Source: Valencia hispanica
Taxonomy: Eukaryota > Chordata > Actinopteri > Cyprinodontiformes > Valenciidae
Length of the DNA: 64,000 nt
Assembly: GCA_963556495.2 (NCBI GenBank)
Contig: OY747713.1
Span: forward strand, 40,357,461-40,421,460
Direction of reading: 5' to 3'
The notes beneath the pieces were generated by a model. It worked only from the letters and a program-made list of their open reading frames with translations. It made no database searches and was not told the origin of the DNA. Positions 42,811 to 53,760 of this stretch are shown here, piece by piece. Within the stretch, counting starts at the first letter, position 1, and each line of letters starts with the position of its first letter. The position numbers were made by a program, and so were the translations under genes.

Positions 42811-44580
42811 AACTCACTGATGATTTTTCTATGTACAGTTCTCAGATTTAAAACTTCTAAGAGTTTAACACTTCCAGGATATAAATTAGCCAAACCTCTA
42901 GCATTGGTAACAGCTTTGCAGAGCAGGACTGTGTAGATTCTCAGTAAAACAGAACACAACATTCCTAGGTGCTTAGGCAGAAGACAACTGGACTTCTTCT
43001 GTTGTTTTGCAACTCATCCAAAAGGCGTCTTTTGTTTTAGACATTGTTTGAAGTAACAGGTTTATATGTTGTAGTCAGAAAACAATCACACTAATAGGGC
43101 AATTGGGATGCTTGAATCATTGGCCCTCTTTTCAGCTCAATGTTTGCGACGTTGCTTGTCAAACAATTCCCTGGAGTTGCTAATGAAGTTGCTGTAGTCC
43201 ATTGTCCCGAGGTGTAAATTGTTGAAAAATTACCAGGGGAGGTGAGTCAGGGCTGCAGAGTAGGTGTTAGAAGGATGGAATCTGAGGCCAGAACTGTAGA
43301 ATCTAGAGATCATGTAGAGATGGAAATGACATGTTGTGTAAATCAGATAACCAACATAAGAGTGTTTAGTTGTATTTATTGAAAGGACAAGGTATTGAGC
43401 TTTTCTATATGAAATGTAACCAAAAGATGATTGTTGCTGATGCTATATAGAAATGACAATAACTTAACATCCAAGGGTGGCAGTTTCTCTTATAAAAATG
43501 TAGGGGAAACACCTATTTGATACTTGATAGCTGAAAAACTAGCCAGTGCAAGTCAGTCACACTTTGGAAGCTATGTTCCAAGGGCTCTCTTTTGAGCAGA
43601 AACTACCCAGCATAGAAGTGTGTGAAGTAACTAAAAGCACTGTGTTTTTTCAGAGAACTTCAGATTTGTCACCTCTGCTGAGGGGCTAAGTTAAGATATA
43701 TGAATTTTTGGTTGTGTAATTGCAGATCTCTGACGTTCATAGAAAAAATATGAGCTGCATTTTCCTTTCAGGAAACTGCAAGAAAAGGTAGTGTCAAACC
43801 TCTTTGTTTAATCGTTCTATTATTGTCTTTTCAAAACCACTGAAATGTTTTTGGTTTTAAGCTGAAGGATGGAAATTACAAATAATGTTTCTTCACTTTC
43901 CGGCTTTTTTGATCCCTGTCGAAGGATGCGTGCATCATTCTTTTTCCTGACAGAGGGGTCAATGGAAGAATAACTCCCATCTCTGAGGGCACTAAAAGAA
44001 GGGGACTTGCCTTGATAAGTGGATTCTGTGGAATGCTTATTCACTTAATCATGTGGGTGTGTGTGTGTGTTAACTGCTCTAAAGGAGGTAGATATTTCAA
44101 ATTGGTTCAATCGATATTCAACTACACCACCTCACCCCAAGCCCCCCCACCCACCGCTTCTCTGCCCTGGCTCGGGAGAATACCCACAGCAGATGCACGT
44201 GAAACAAAATGACTGGATGTACGGGCCCTTCGGAACTAATAAATTGGATTGCTTATCCACTAGAAATAGAGGTTCTTAACCTAAAACTGCCAAAATATTC
44301 AGGAAACATAACTGCTTTGTGAAATAGAGATATTTGATTTGGAAGTGTTCTCTCTGTGTGAATCCAACTATAACTGATGTGAAAGCTTTGATGTAGCTCT
44401 TTGTTCAGCAGAATTAGGAATCATGAAGCTCAGAGGGGTTGAAAGAGGAAAGCGAGCACAGAACCAGGACTGATGTTTTTTTTTTTAATCCACAGTGGAG
44501 AAATGGCTTCAGAAAAATGATATGTTTACAGATGATTTGCTGCAAAAATACATTATGGAAGTTATGAAGGGTCTAGTGCA
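42811..44580. other. No gene firmly recognised
   Basis: Mostly unique AT-rich DNA. A minus-strand frame at 44,044-43,820 (SPSFSALRDGSYSSIDPSVR) and a short one near 43,210-43,140 (SNFISNSRELFDKQRR) look protein-like, but I see no family or splice pairing. A short (TG)n lies at 44,053-44,071. Confidence 0.3.
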
Positions 44581-44660
44581 GGGGTTTGCAACTTTTACAA
44601 TCCACTGAGACATTTTGCCCTCCGTCCTGCTAAATAAAAATCCTTTAGAGCCACAAATGT
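44581..44660. repeat. hAT-type end fragment
   Basis: CAGGGGTTTGCAACTTTTAC is the usual start of a hAT MITE (CAGGGGTSTGCAACC). The opposite end was not located nearby; a similar end occurs reversed at 54,388-54,448. Confidence 0.4.
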
Positions 44661-44939
44661 TACATGATCTTCTGAAAAAAGATTACTTATAACTTTTGAT
44701 AAGAATTTACGAGTAATAATTTTTTTTAAAACAACACAATTTTTTTCCCTCTCTTTAAGTTTTGCGAAGAGAGAATGGATACATCTTCTACGGAATGTTG
44801 ATATTTGTAGAAAAAAAAATGACAAGAAAGATAGATCTAACAATACAAATGGTACTTCTGCAGTCATTTTGTTGTGGAAATTCAATGTGATTGTTCTATG
44901 CAAAAATTGCTAGAAACCTACATCTGACATCACATCTAT

Positions 44940-45125
44940 CTTTAAAAATTGACCACTTAGGTCTTCTGGTTCAAGTCTAATCTGCATCTCCAGAATTAGA
45001 ACTTTATGCTCCTCTTATCTGAAACAACTTCCAGAAAACTGCCAAAGTGCTGAAACACTGCGGAGTTCCTTCAAATCAAGGCTAAAATATCCATCTGTTT
45101 AGCGCAGCCTTTGATTAATAATCAC
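44940..45125 (+). pseudogene. LINE (L2-like) C-terminal fragment
   Basis: ATCTCCAGAATTAGAACTTT, CTGAAACACTGCGGAGTTCC and TCAAATCAAGGCTAAAATAT are the coding end of an L2-type ORF2 (RIRT...AETLRSFKSRLK pattern). Its 3' terminus, CAAATAAATTTAC near 45,755, is separated by a 540-bp insertion. Confidence 0.55.
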
Positions 45126-45149
45126 TGGAACATTGTTAATTTTAGTCTG

Positions 45150-45690
45150 GACTGTAGCTGTTAGGTTCCGTAGGTGTTTGGGTTTTGAGTTTGCTATTTC
45201 ATTTTCTTATTCAGTTTACATCAATATTTTAGCTTCTTGGCGTTTTGTTAAGTGTTATTTGAGTTTTTCCTTCCACCACGTTTTCTCTCCCTCTTTTACC
45301 CTCAGGTGCTCTTATGTTAGGTTTCTCGTCTTTTATTTTACTTCGGCCCATAGTTAGTCCTTGTTCGTCTTTAGTATTCAGCTCCGTCTAGTCCTTATGT
45401 TTTGGAATTCCTCGTCTGCGACACTCCCTGTCTCCTTATGTTTCCCTGTTGATTATTGTCAGCTGTCTCTTGTCTTCCCCTGATTAGCTTCCTATCGTTC
45501 TCCCAGCCTTTTTATAGCCCCGTCTTCCTGTGACCGTTGTTGGTTCCTCGTCATTCTACCCCTCTCGTGTCTCGTCTGGGCCTGCTTCCCTGAGTTTTGG
45601 ACTTCATTAAATAAATTATAGTAGTTGTAGCTTTTCGTTACTTTTCTTTATTGTGCCACTGTAATAAATGTTTCTTTTTTTGTTTGCTTA
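45150..45690 (+). mobile_element. LTR-like repeat inserted in the LINE fragment
   Basis: T/C-rich sequence with TGTTAGGTTCCG near the start, a TATA-like CTTTTTATAGCCCC near 45,510 and a polyadenylation-like ATTAAATAAA near 45,608. The order matches the solo LTR at 47,070-47,726 read in reverse, so it is probably a diverged relative. Ends and target duplication are not certain. Confidence 0.4.
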
Positions 45691-45694
45691 TTGT

Positions 45695-45775
45695 GTTATG
45701 TTTTTATCACATAAAGCACTTTGAACTGCCTTGTTGCTTAAATGTGCTATACAAATAAATTTACTTTTCAAATTT
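45695..45775 (+). mobile_element. LINE (L2-like) 3' terminus
   Basis: CATAAAGCACTTTGAACTGC and AATGTGCTATACAAATAAAT form a typical L2-type 3' end, completing the fragment at 44,940-45,125. Confidence 0.6.
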
Positions 45776-45869
45776 TTTTTGCCAAAGTTATCAAGAGCCA
45801 CTGCGAAAGGTTCATAGTATATATCGTTAGTAGTAGTTAAGATGTCAAACAGTGTTTAATTCTAAAGTC

Positions 45870-46140
45870 AAAGAGTTGGGTCTTTTAAAGCATCTTAAAA
45901 GTATTGAGACTATGAGCGGCTTGTATATTGAAAACTAGGTCATTCCACAATTTTGCGGCTGCAGCAGAGAAGAAGGCATGATCAGCCTCTCAGAACAACT
46001 GGTTTTTTCACCTTAGTGTTCTTGTTTGTGTACGGTGTTTTAGAAAATCCTTTAATAACGATGGGGCAAGGCTGCAAAGACCCTAAAAAAATAGTATGAA
46101 CATTTTTAAATCATTCTTGTAATGAACAAGAAGCCAGTGG
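45870..46140 (-). mobile_element. LINE C-terminal fragment, decayed
   Basis: Minus-strand sequence around TTCCACAATTTTGCGGCTGC resembles the coding end of L2-type LINEs (a Trp-Asn-Leu-Pro block followed by F+K+LK). No intact frame. Confidence 0.4.
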
Positions 46141-46354
46141 TTGGAAGCCATAACTGGAGTATACAGTTTGCATACACCGAATAAAAAGACAGATTTCCCC
46201 CCCCCTCACTGTCGGAAGTTAAATCAGACCAAACTTCTTTCGTTTTAGACCAGTTAGAATTACCAACATTATTTCTATTTGCTAAAGTCAACGACAAAAC
46301 GCAGAAGTCTGTCTCCTGTGGCAACATGTTCGTCCAGGAGGGGTGAATGCTGCA

Positions 46355-46515
46355 AGTCAACAACTCGATGCAATCTGCTGGGTTTCCTTGGATAGAAACC
46401 TTTTAAACTGATTGGAATAATGAACTGAAGGATTAATAGGAATGTATGTACCATTGAATTAAGATAACGTGTGTTGTGAATTTTCGCTATATAAATAAAT
46501 GGAATTAAATTGAAG
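46355..46515 (+). mobile_element. L2 3' UTR end, decayed
   Basis: CGATGCAATCTGCTGGGTTT and TTCGCTATATAAATAAATGG match the last 150 bp of the L2 copy ending at 39,687 with many changes. Confidence 0.65.
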
Positions 46516-46530
46516 TAAATGCTACAAGAG

Positions 46531-47032
46531 CAGGGGTGCCCAAACTTTTTCCCTCAGAGGGCCAAAGTGAAAATATATCAGAAAGCTGCAGGCCAAATGT
46601 AATACTATTTTACACAAAATACAAATACTAATAGTAAAGGATTGAATATTATAGTATAGAATATTTTAAAATACTTTTAACTATACATTTTATTTAACCT
46701 CCCTTTCCTTACTGTGTAAATAACATTAAACAAAATATGATAAATAAATCATATATAGGCATTTAGAACACATATCTAAACTTCAGTGTTTGGTTGATTT
46801 AGTATTGATGTCAGTAAAAAAAAAATATTCTTCCTCTCAGCATTTAAATTTTTTTTCCCACTGAGATCAATACTAAATTAAATACTAAAATCTAGATATG
46901 TATTCTAAATGCCTGTACAACACTTGAGAGTACATGCATATAGGTATGTTGGATTTGTGTAGAATATTGCATAATATGGTTTCTGATAGCTGCTCATTTT
47001 GGCCCTCTAATGGAAAAGGCTGGGCACCCCTG
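46531..47032. mobile_element. hAT-type fold-back MITE
   Basis: Ends CAGGGGTGCCCAAACTTTTT and AAAAGGCTGGGCACCCCTG are inverted repeats. The similarity continues inward: GGCATTTAGAACACATATCT (left) pairs with GATATGTATTCTAAATGCC (right). Most of the 502-bp element can thus fold into one hairpin. No 8-bp duplication is visible in the flanks. Confidence 0.75.
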
Positions 47033-47069
47033 GTTTAGGGAATTCAGCTATTATAAAATATGGGGTTAT

Positions 47070-47726
47070 TGTCATGTTTGCATATAAAGGACCCAAATGC
47101 AGCAAGTAAAACAGAATGATTTAATTACAACAAAAAGCATGAACTTACAGAACTCAGAAAATGCAGCGACGGGGAAAACAAGGAACCAGACAGGAAAGAT
47201 TGACGACGGACCAGCGAGTATTGACTGAATGAGCGTGTTTAAATACTGAGGAGGGAGTGAGAAAGTGGCAGAGAAGAGGCTGAGGACTAATTAAGAGGAG
47301 CAGATGCAGGTGAGAGGGAGAGAGCAGGTGAAAACAATCAGTAGCTGGGAAGGAATGCAGAATGGCAAGGAAAACAGAGAAATGAGTAGAGAAGAGAAGA
47401 ATCAGAAAACAATCCTAAATACTAAGAAGAACAAACTAGAAAGTAACTAAGATAATATATCTAAGAGAAAAATCAAGGGACCTCTGGAGAACGAAAAGAA
47501 ACCAAAACTGGAGGAATAAGTTAAGATGACTTAACTAGGGAAACACAGATGAAAAGGTGGACACAGAGACAAAAAGGTGAAAGAAATCTAAGAGCAAGAA
47601 GAAATACAGAAACAAGAATGTGCCAGAAACAAATAATAAAGACAAGGAATAAACTAACATGATAATAAAACTAAATAAGGAAAAGAACTAACTAAAACTC
47701 AAACACAAATACCTAACATCATGACA
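47070..47726 (-). mobile_element. Solo LTR with 5-bp target duplication
   Basis: It begins TGTCATG and ends CATGACA (TG...CA ends within a 7-bp inverted repeat). Both sides carry GTTAT (47,065-47,069; 47,727-47,731). On the minus strand a TATA-like GTATTTAAAC lies near 47,243 and an ATTAAA near 47,120, in U3-R order. No internal region is present, so this is an LTR left by recombination. The family is probably Ty3/Gypsy-like, but that is a guess. Confidence 0.75.
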
Positions 47727-47807
47727 GTTATTTGAACAAAGATGACCGAAGACAATTAAAAGTGATAATGGGCAATGGAATAATCAACATGCAAATTTGT
47801 GAAAAAT

Positions 47808-47992
47808 TTTTTTTTGAATTCCTGTTTTCGTGGGTTTTATGAGTTGGAAGCCCAAATTATGTACAAATAAACAACTAAATACTTAAAATCGTTCAAGTTG
47901 TGGGTCCTGAATATATAATCTATGGAAGTTTAATGTTTTGAATGGAATAAATAAACTTTTCCATGATATAAAATTTTTTTGGAAAGGGTCTG
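47808..47992 (+). mobile_element. Tc1-like 3' end only
   Basis: Matches the 3' subterminal region and TIR of the element at 55,334-56,957 (AATTCCTGTTTTCGTGGGTT to GGAAAGGGTCTG), with TA after it (47,993-47,994). The rest of the element is missing. Confidence 0.8.
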
Positions 47993-48029
47993 TATATATA
48001 CACACAAACATACATACACACACACACAC

Positions 48030-48190
48030 AATTCAATTCAATTCAATTGAAATTCAAAAATACTTTATTGATCCCAGAGGGAAATTAAGTGTTGGTATAG
48101 CTCATATAATAATTAATTCTTTAAGGAGTTGTTATAGATGATGATGGCTGTGGGCAGGAAGGATTTCCTGTAGCGGTCTGTATTGCAGCG
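48030..48190 (-). mobile_element. Rex1-type LINE 3' end
   Basis: ATTCAATTCAATTCAATTGA tail, then TTGATCCCAGAGGGAAATTA, then the reverse of the last coding block up to GTCTGTATTGCAGCG. About 160 bp, flanked on both sides by CA repeats. Confidence 0.8.
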
Positions 48191-48191
48191 C

Positions 48192-48222
48192 ACACAAAAA
48201 CACACACACACACACACACGCA
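48192..48222. repeat. (CA)n microsatellite
   Basis: CACACA run between the Rex1 tail and the fold-back repeat. Confidence 0.9.
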
Positions 48223-48469
48223 CGTCTTGCTATACTTGTGTGGACATTGTATTGACTTCCATTGATTTTACTATGCCTAACCCAGACACTTTCCCTAAAC
48301 CTAACCATTACTGATACATGCCTAACCCTAACCTTAACCTAAACCTAATTCACACCATACCTCTAAACCTAACTAGTAGAGTTTAATAGCTAGTTAAACA
48401 TTGTGGGGACCAGGCAAAATGTCCTCACAACTACAAATGTCCACACAATGCACAAGTATAGCTATACAT

Positions 48470-48470
<1 letters not shown>
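48223..48470. repeat. Fold-back repeat with CTATACTTGTG ends and CCTAA-rich centre
   Basis: TTGCTATACTTGTGTGGACA (left) is mirrored by TGTCCACACAATGCACAAGTATAGC (right part). The middle contains degenerate CCTAACC words. The right half also occurs at 34,818-34,910. Both copies sit next to CA microsatellites. Confidence 0.65.

Positions 48471-48471
<1 letters not shown>

Positions 48472-48544
<73 letters not shown>
48472..48544. repeat. (CA)n microsatellite
   Basis: About 35 uninterrupted CA units ending at the left TIR of the next Tc1 element. Confidence 0.95.
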
Positions 48545-48548
<4 letters not shown>

Positions 48549-50072
48549 CGTGGCCAAAAGTTTTGAGAATTACATAAATATTGGAAATTGGAAAGGTTGC
48601 TGCTTAAGTTTTTATAATAGCAATTTGCATATACTCCAGAATGTTATGAACAATGATCAGATGAGTTGCATAGTCCTTCTTTGCCATGAAAATTCCACTG
48701 CATTTCATTGCTGTCATTAAAGGACCTGCTGAGATCATTTCAGTAATCGTCTTGTTAACTCAGGTGAGAATGTTGACGAGCACAAAGCTGGAGATCATTA
48801 TGTCAGGCTGATTGGGTTAGAATGGCAGACTTGACATGTTAAAAGGAGGGTGATGCTTGAAATCATTGTTCTTCCATTGTTAACCATGGTGACCTGCAAA
48901 GAAACGCGTGCAACCGTCATTGCGTTTGATAAAAATGGCTTCACAGGCACGTATATTGTGGCTACTAAAATTGCACCAAAATCAATTATTTATAGGATTA
49001 TCAAGAACTTCAAGGAAAGAGATTCAATTCTTGTTAAGAAGGCTTCAGGGCGTCCAAGAAACTCCAGCAAGCGCCAGGATCGTCTCCTAAAGAGGATTCA
49101 GCTGCGGGATCGGAGTGCCACCAGTGCAGAGCTTGCTCAGGAATGGCAGCAGGCAGGTGTGAGCGCATCTGCACGCACAGTGAGGCGAAGACTTTTGGAA
49201 GATGGCCTGGTGTCAAGAAGGGCAGCAAAGAAGCCACTTCTCTCCAAAAAAACCATCAGGGACAGATTGATCTTCTGCAGAAAGTATGGTGACTGCTGAG
49301 GACTGGGGCAAAGTCATATTCTCCGATGAAGCCTCTTTCCGATTGTTTGGGGCATCTGGAAAAAGGCTTGTCCGGAGAAGAGAAGGTGATTGCTACCATC
49401 AGTCCTGTGTCATGCCAACAGTAAAGCATCCTGAGACCATTCATGTGTGGGGTTGCTTCTCATCCAAGGGAGTGGGCTCACTTACAATTTTGCCCAAAAA
49501 CACAGCCATGAATAAAGAATGGTACCAAAACACCCTCCAACAGCAACTTCTTCCAACAATCCAACAACAGTTTGGTGAAGAACAATGCATTTTCCAGCAC
49601 GATGGAGCACTGTGCCATAAGGCAAAAGTGATAACTAAGTGGCTCGGGGACCAAAACGTTGACATTTTGGGTCCATGGACTGGAAACCCCCCAGATCTTA
49701 ATCCCATTGAGAACTTGTGGTCAGTCCTTGAGAGGCGGGTGGACACACAAAAACCCACTAATTCTGACAAACTCCAAGAAGTGATTATGAAAGAATGGGT
49801 TGCTATCAGTCAGGATTTGGCCCAGAAGTTGATTGAGATAATGCCCAGTCGAATTGCAGAGGTTCTGAAAAAAAGGGCCAACACTGCAAATACAGACTCT
49901 TTGCATAAATGTCATGTAATTATCAATAAAAACCCTTGAAACATATAAAGTGCTTGTAATTATATTTCAGTACATCACAGAAACATCTGAAACAAAGATC
50001 TAAAAGTAGTTTTGCAGCAAACTTTGTGAAAACAAATATTTGTGTCATTCTCAAAACTTTTGGCCACAACTG
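48545..50072 (+). mobile_element. Tc1-like transposon, nearly complete
   Basis: Left end CAGTCGTGGCCAAAAGTTTT, right end AAACTTTTGGCCACAACTG, with extended inverted similarity (GAGAATTACA against TGTCATTCTC). TA follows on the right (50,073-50,074). On the left the base pair before CAGT is CA, part of the CA repeat. Length is 1,528 bp. It sits between a (CA)n and a (CATA)n tract. Confidence 0.93.
48886..49939 (+). pseudogene. Tc1 transposase with DD35E-like spacing, one frameshift
   Basis: Probable start MVTCKETRATVIAFDKNG at 48,886. HTH region around SIIYRIIKNFKERDSI and RTVRRRLLEDGLVSRRA. Core: [32 protein letters not shown], with 35 residues between the second Asp and Glu. It ends HKCHVIINKNP, stop at 49,937-49,939. 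A single frameshift near 49,288-49,298 (KYGDC against TAEDWGKVIF) separates two long open frames. The least damaged transposase in the window. Confidence 0.92.
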
Positions 50073-50075
50073 TAC

Positions 50076-50124
50076 ACACATACATACATACATACATACA
50101 TACATACATACATACATACATACA

Positions 50125-50155
<31 letters not shown>
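50076..50155. repeat. (CATA)n microsatellite
   Basis: About 19 CATA units after the Tc1 right end. Confidence 0.95.
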
Positions 50156-50159
50156 TTAT

Positions 50160-51055
50160 TAGGGGTGTAACAGTACATGCATTCGTATTTGGATTTTTCG
50201 GTACGGTCCTGCTGGTGTGGAACGCACGTGTAGCGAACAAATACAGCCGTTTTCTACTTGAAGACATGTGGCATGTTTATGTTTGGAACTCAGAGTGCAG
50301 TGCAACATTCCGCAGGGCAACTTTAAAAAGTGACACCAAAACTAAACTAAACAGAAAAGACTGCCAGCCATCAGTAAACTCTGCTAATTGGGAATACTAA
50401 TGGTTTCTCATTCAGCTACAGTAAAAAAAGAAAGATGCACCAGAACTTTGTCAATGAATGAATTTTTCAACAGCAATAAGGTCCATAACACGCTCTGCAC
50501 TGAACTGAATGACTCAACTCAAACAATGTCAAGCTGAATGTAAACATCACTGATACTAGAGAAAAACCAGCTGACATCTACATGGCTACCAGTAGCATCC
50601 AATCAGCCCAAACTCCTTATTTTGTATAAAGCAAGTCAGTGGAATTCTCGGGATTTTCCCAACAGCCCATGCTGCATTCAACTACAACTGGGAGCCTAGG
50701 CTGTGTAAATATCAAAACAACTCCGAAGTGATTTAAGCAGATTTTATTCTCAAATAAAACATTTCAAAACATTAACGCTGTTTCGAAGTGGTTGTATTGT
50801 TTTCTACTATCGCTACGTTTGCTTGTACAATTTTAATTACTTTAAAAAACCCAATATAATCTCCAGGTGGTTCTATATTTTCAACTTTTTTGAAGTTATA
50901 AAACATAATTACATCAAATTAATTTGATTTTTCTTTGTTTAATACAGATCAAAGTAAAAAAAAAAGTCATATGCACATTTGTATTTATTTTTCTTGATTA
51001 AAGTGTACGGAAAACATACAGAACTGTGATTTTTGTGTACCGTTACACTTCAATA
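50160..51055. mobile_element. hAT-like element, non-autonomous or decayed
   Basis: Starts AGGGGTGTAACAGTACATGC and ends near TGTGTACCGTTACACTTC, which are inverted repeats of the GGGTGTAACGGTACA type. No transposase is readable inside. Target duplication not recognisable. Confidence 0.55.
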
Positions 51056-51214
51056 TATAGATTTTATTTTTTCAACTTTCAGAGAAACCAGGATTAATTA
51101 TTGAGAACTAGTTTCTGTGGTAGCCTTGTACCTAGTTCAAAATGTTTAGGTAGTGAACTACTTTGACTGAATAGAGTTTACAACTAGTTCTTAACGATGA
51201 GCTGGCACTACACT

Positions 51215-51775
51215 GGGAGGAAAGTGCTATAGTTAGATGAACCTAACAAAACCTAATCTTTTGGGAGATAATTGCAAACAATTGGCAAAAACTAACAAGG
51301 AGCACCACCAAAAGAAGATCATGCCCACAGTGAGGCACAGTGGTGGCAGCGTCGTGGTCTGGGGTTAGCTGTCCCAACAAATCCCGGGGGGGTTTGTTGA
51401 GGTTGATTAAAATATGTACAGTCAGTTATGACCCAAACCTTTCAGGTGTCTGCTAGAAACCAATTGACTCACGCACCACAGTGAGTTCAAGGAAATGACA
51501 TTTTTGAGTGGCCTAGCCACAGTCCAGAATCAAATCTGACTAAAATGTCTGTGGTATAATCTGAAAAGGGCTGTGGACAAGAACCAACCTCACAATATGT
51601 CCTCACAATATTTAAACAAGGTAAAGTGGGGAAAAAAAATCCAGATCAATACAAAGCAAGGTGACAGAGTAATACTAAAGAAGGCCTGGTGCCTAATTTA
51701 ACTAAAAAGTGTGTCAACATCACAAAACCTTGCATTTTAACATGAGTATGTAAAGTTTTAAGAGCCACTGTATGT
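51215..51775 (+). mobile_element. Decayed Tc1-like element
   Basis: GCCCACAGTGAGGCACAGTG and GGCAGCGTCGTGGTCTGGGG encode the H-GGGS-VVWG block. TGAGTGGCCTAGCCACAGTC is the block before SPDLNP. It ends near GTTTTAAGAGCCACTGTATG. Many shifts. Confidence 0.65.
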
Positions 51776-52364
51776 ACTTAAAAAGGTGGCCTCAAGAAGG
51801 CTACTCACTCTCTAATGTGATGTACAGAACAGCACTAAAAATATACATTCATGTGTTCATTTTAGATCAAATGAGAACGCACATCACTGGAACAAGTCGG
51901 AGGCACAAACATTGATTATTAAACTTCATTTGTTTCGTGAATCATTTCTTTAATGTCCTGCTGGTCCAAACAGCTGATGTGTGTCTGTAGCCGCAACACA
52001 CCTGACTGAGCTGCTCGCCGCTCATTCGTTCAGCTGTCACCCACACAAATGATACGCATGTCTTGTTTAGAGCCGCACATTATGTCTTCTTGTCAGGACT
52101 GCTTAGTTTGTTGCCAGTTATTGTTAATGAATATTCCCGTGAGACATGGGTCATGCTCACGACTAAGCACGGAATTGAATTTTAATTAAATGATTAGTCC
52201 GTTGTGCGGCATGACAGCGCAGTAGGTGGTTTAAACCTAAAAAAAACAAAGGAACAGAAATGAACTGCGGTGGTGTGGAGCTGCTTCCCTCTACAAACAA
52301 CAAGGAAAATGAAAAATAGCACTATATTTAACAGCGCTTGTTGACAGGGAGATCTGGCCATTTC

Positions 52365-53760
52365 TGAACAGAGCAAGAAGAAAGCTGTTGTTGAAAGGCA
52401 GCTGGGAAATATTTGCCACAAGTTTCCGCCGTTCATGTGGAAGAAGAAGGTGCTCCGAAAAGATGAAACCAAGATTAAACTTTTTGGGCATTGAACAAAA
52501 AGCTGTGCGTGGAGGAAACCTAACACAGCACATCACCCTGAACACAGCACAGCATGCTTCTCAGTAGGGACAGGGAAGCTGTAGAGAGTTGATGGGAAAT
52601 TGGATAGAGCTAAATAGAGGACAATCACCTTCAAGCAGGAGAACAACCTTCAACATAAAGCCAGAGCTACAATGGAATGGCTCAGAACAAAGCATATTCA
52701 TTAATTGGAAAAATACAACCAAGCCTCTGTTCTCACACAAATGTTTTTTTCTTTCCAAAACAGGTTGTCGGTTACAAAACAAAACAACCAGCATCCACAT
52801 GGAACCTTTTCCAGAAATGTTTATCTTGAAATAATAGGACAACCTAGAGGAATTCCAAAGGCAAGACATGAAGTTAAAGCAGGATTTGAGTCTTTAATAC
52901 CTCAGATTTCAATTAATAAAAATGTGGAATGGATTAATTACATTTACTATAATCAACAGCGAATTCTCGATTATACTAGTGATGTTCTTGGACTGTTTGG
53001 CCAGCAGTTGCATGAAACTAGTAGGATGGCATTGCAAAATCGGCAGGCCATAGATTGGATCATGGCAGACCACGGAGGAGTCTGCCAGATCTTTGGTGAG
53101 CAGTGCTGCACGTACATGCCAAGCAATACTGCGCCTGATGGAACTTTCTCTGCAGCAATGGCTAAGCTTAAAATCCTTAGATAAGAACTCAGTATGAATG
53201 CTGGTAAGAATGACTGGTCTGGGGGGTGGTTAGATCTAAATTTAACTGTTTAAGAACAGCCCACAGGTTTTTCGACTCTACACAACGAATCACCACTGGC
53301 ATAGGATTGACTGTTTATTTCAATATTTATCCAGGTTACATGTAAGCTCATATAGGTGTTAGTATATCCCCACCATTTTTTTGTTTTCCATTCATCATTC
53401 ACAGGTATATATGTTACCCACATTTAAAGGTTGTTAATTAGCCTAATTAGCTTTTTGGTACCCTTAGAGAGCATTTGGTCTGAGTGCATTACCTTTATGA
53501 CTTAATCTTAGCTGAACTTTTGTGGATTTTATATATATTTTTGATATATCACCATTCAGTCATTGTTTTTTGGTGTCAAGTTGATATGTATCTTGAAAGG
53601 TGCTTGATAGATCAAAGTGTTTTGATTCAGATTTTTAATTGCAATCATTTTGAAAACCACGTATCATCTCATAAGCATGTGTTGGTTTGCGTTAGTCCGT
53701 CACATGAACGTCTGCGGAAAAAGTTCAAAGGGTGGGAATACTTCAGTTCACTGATGATCA
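52365..53760 (+). mobile_element. Decayed Tc1-like element interrupted by an envelope fragment
   Basis: Transposase remnants lie at 52,365-52,745 (GTGCTCCGAAAAGATGAAAC = first catalytic block; GACAATCACCTTCAAGCAGG, AATGGCTCAGAACAAAGCAT = second block). A Tc1 3' end lies at 53,630-53,760 (GTTCAAAGGGTGGGAATACTT). A retroviral envelope fragment fills the space between. Confidence 0.6.
52825..53270 (+). pseudogene. Endogenous retrovirus envelope fragment (transmembrane subunit)
   Basis: About 115 codons of a retroviral transmembrane subunit are readable. It shows a heptad-like helical region with a conserved LQNRQAIDW block, then the CX6CC disulphide motif at 53,083-53,109, typical of gamma-type Env. 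The frame stops at an in-frame TAA (53,182-53,184) and continues recognisably for about 25 codons. The surface subunit, cleavage site, fusion peptide and membrane anchor are not seen, nor any gag, pol or LTR. A dead remnant lying within a Tc1 copy. Confidence 0.75.

Noticed and set aside
48295..48350. Telomere-like CCTAACC repeats (possible interstitial telomere)
   Set aside because: Words are irregular and belong to the middle of a dispersed fold-back repeat, not to a TTAGGG array.
52825..53270. Intact domesticated env gene
   Set aside because: Only part of the transmembrane subunit remains, with an in-frame stop and no surface subunit or anchor.
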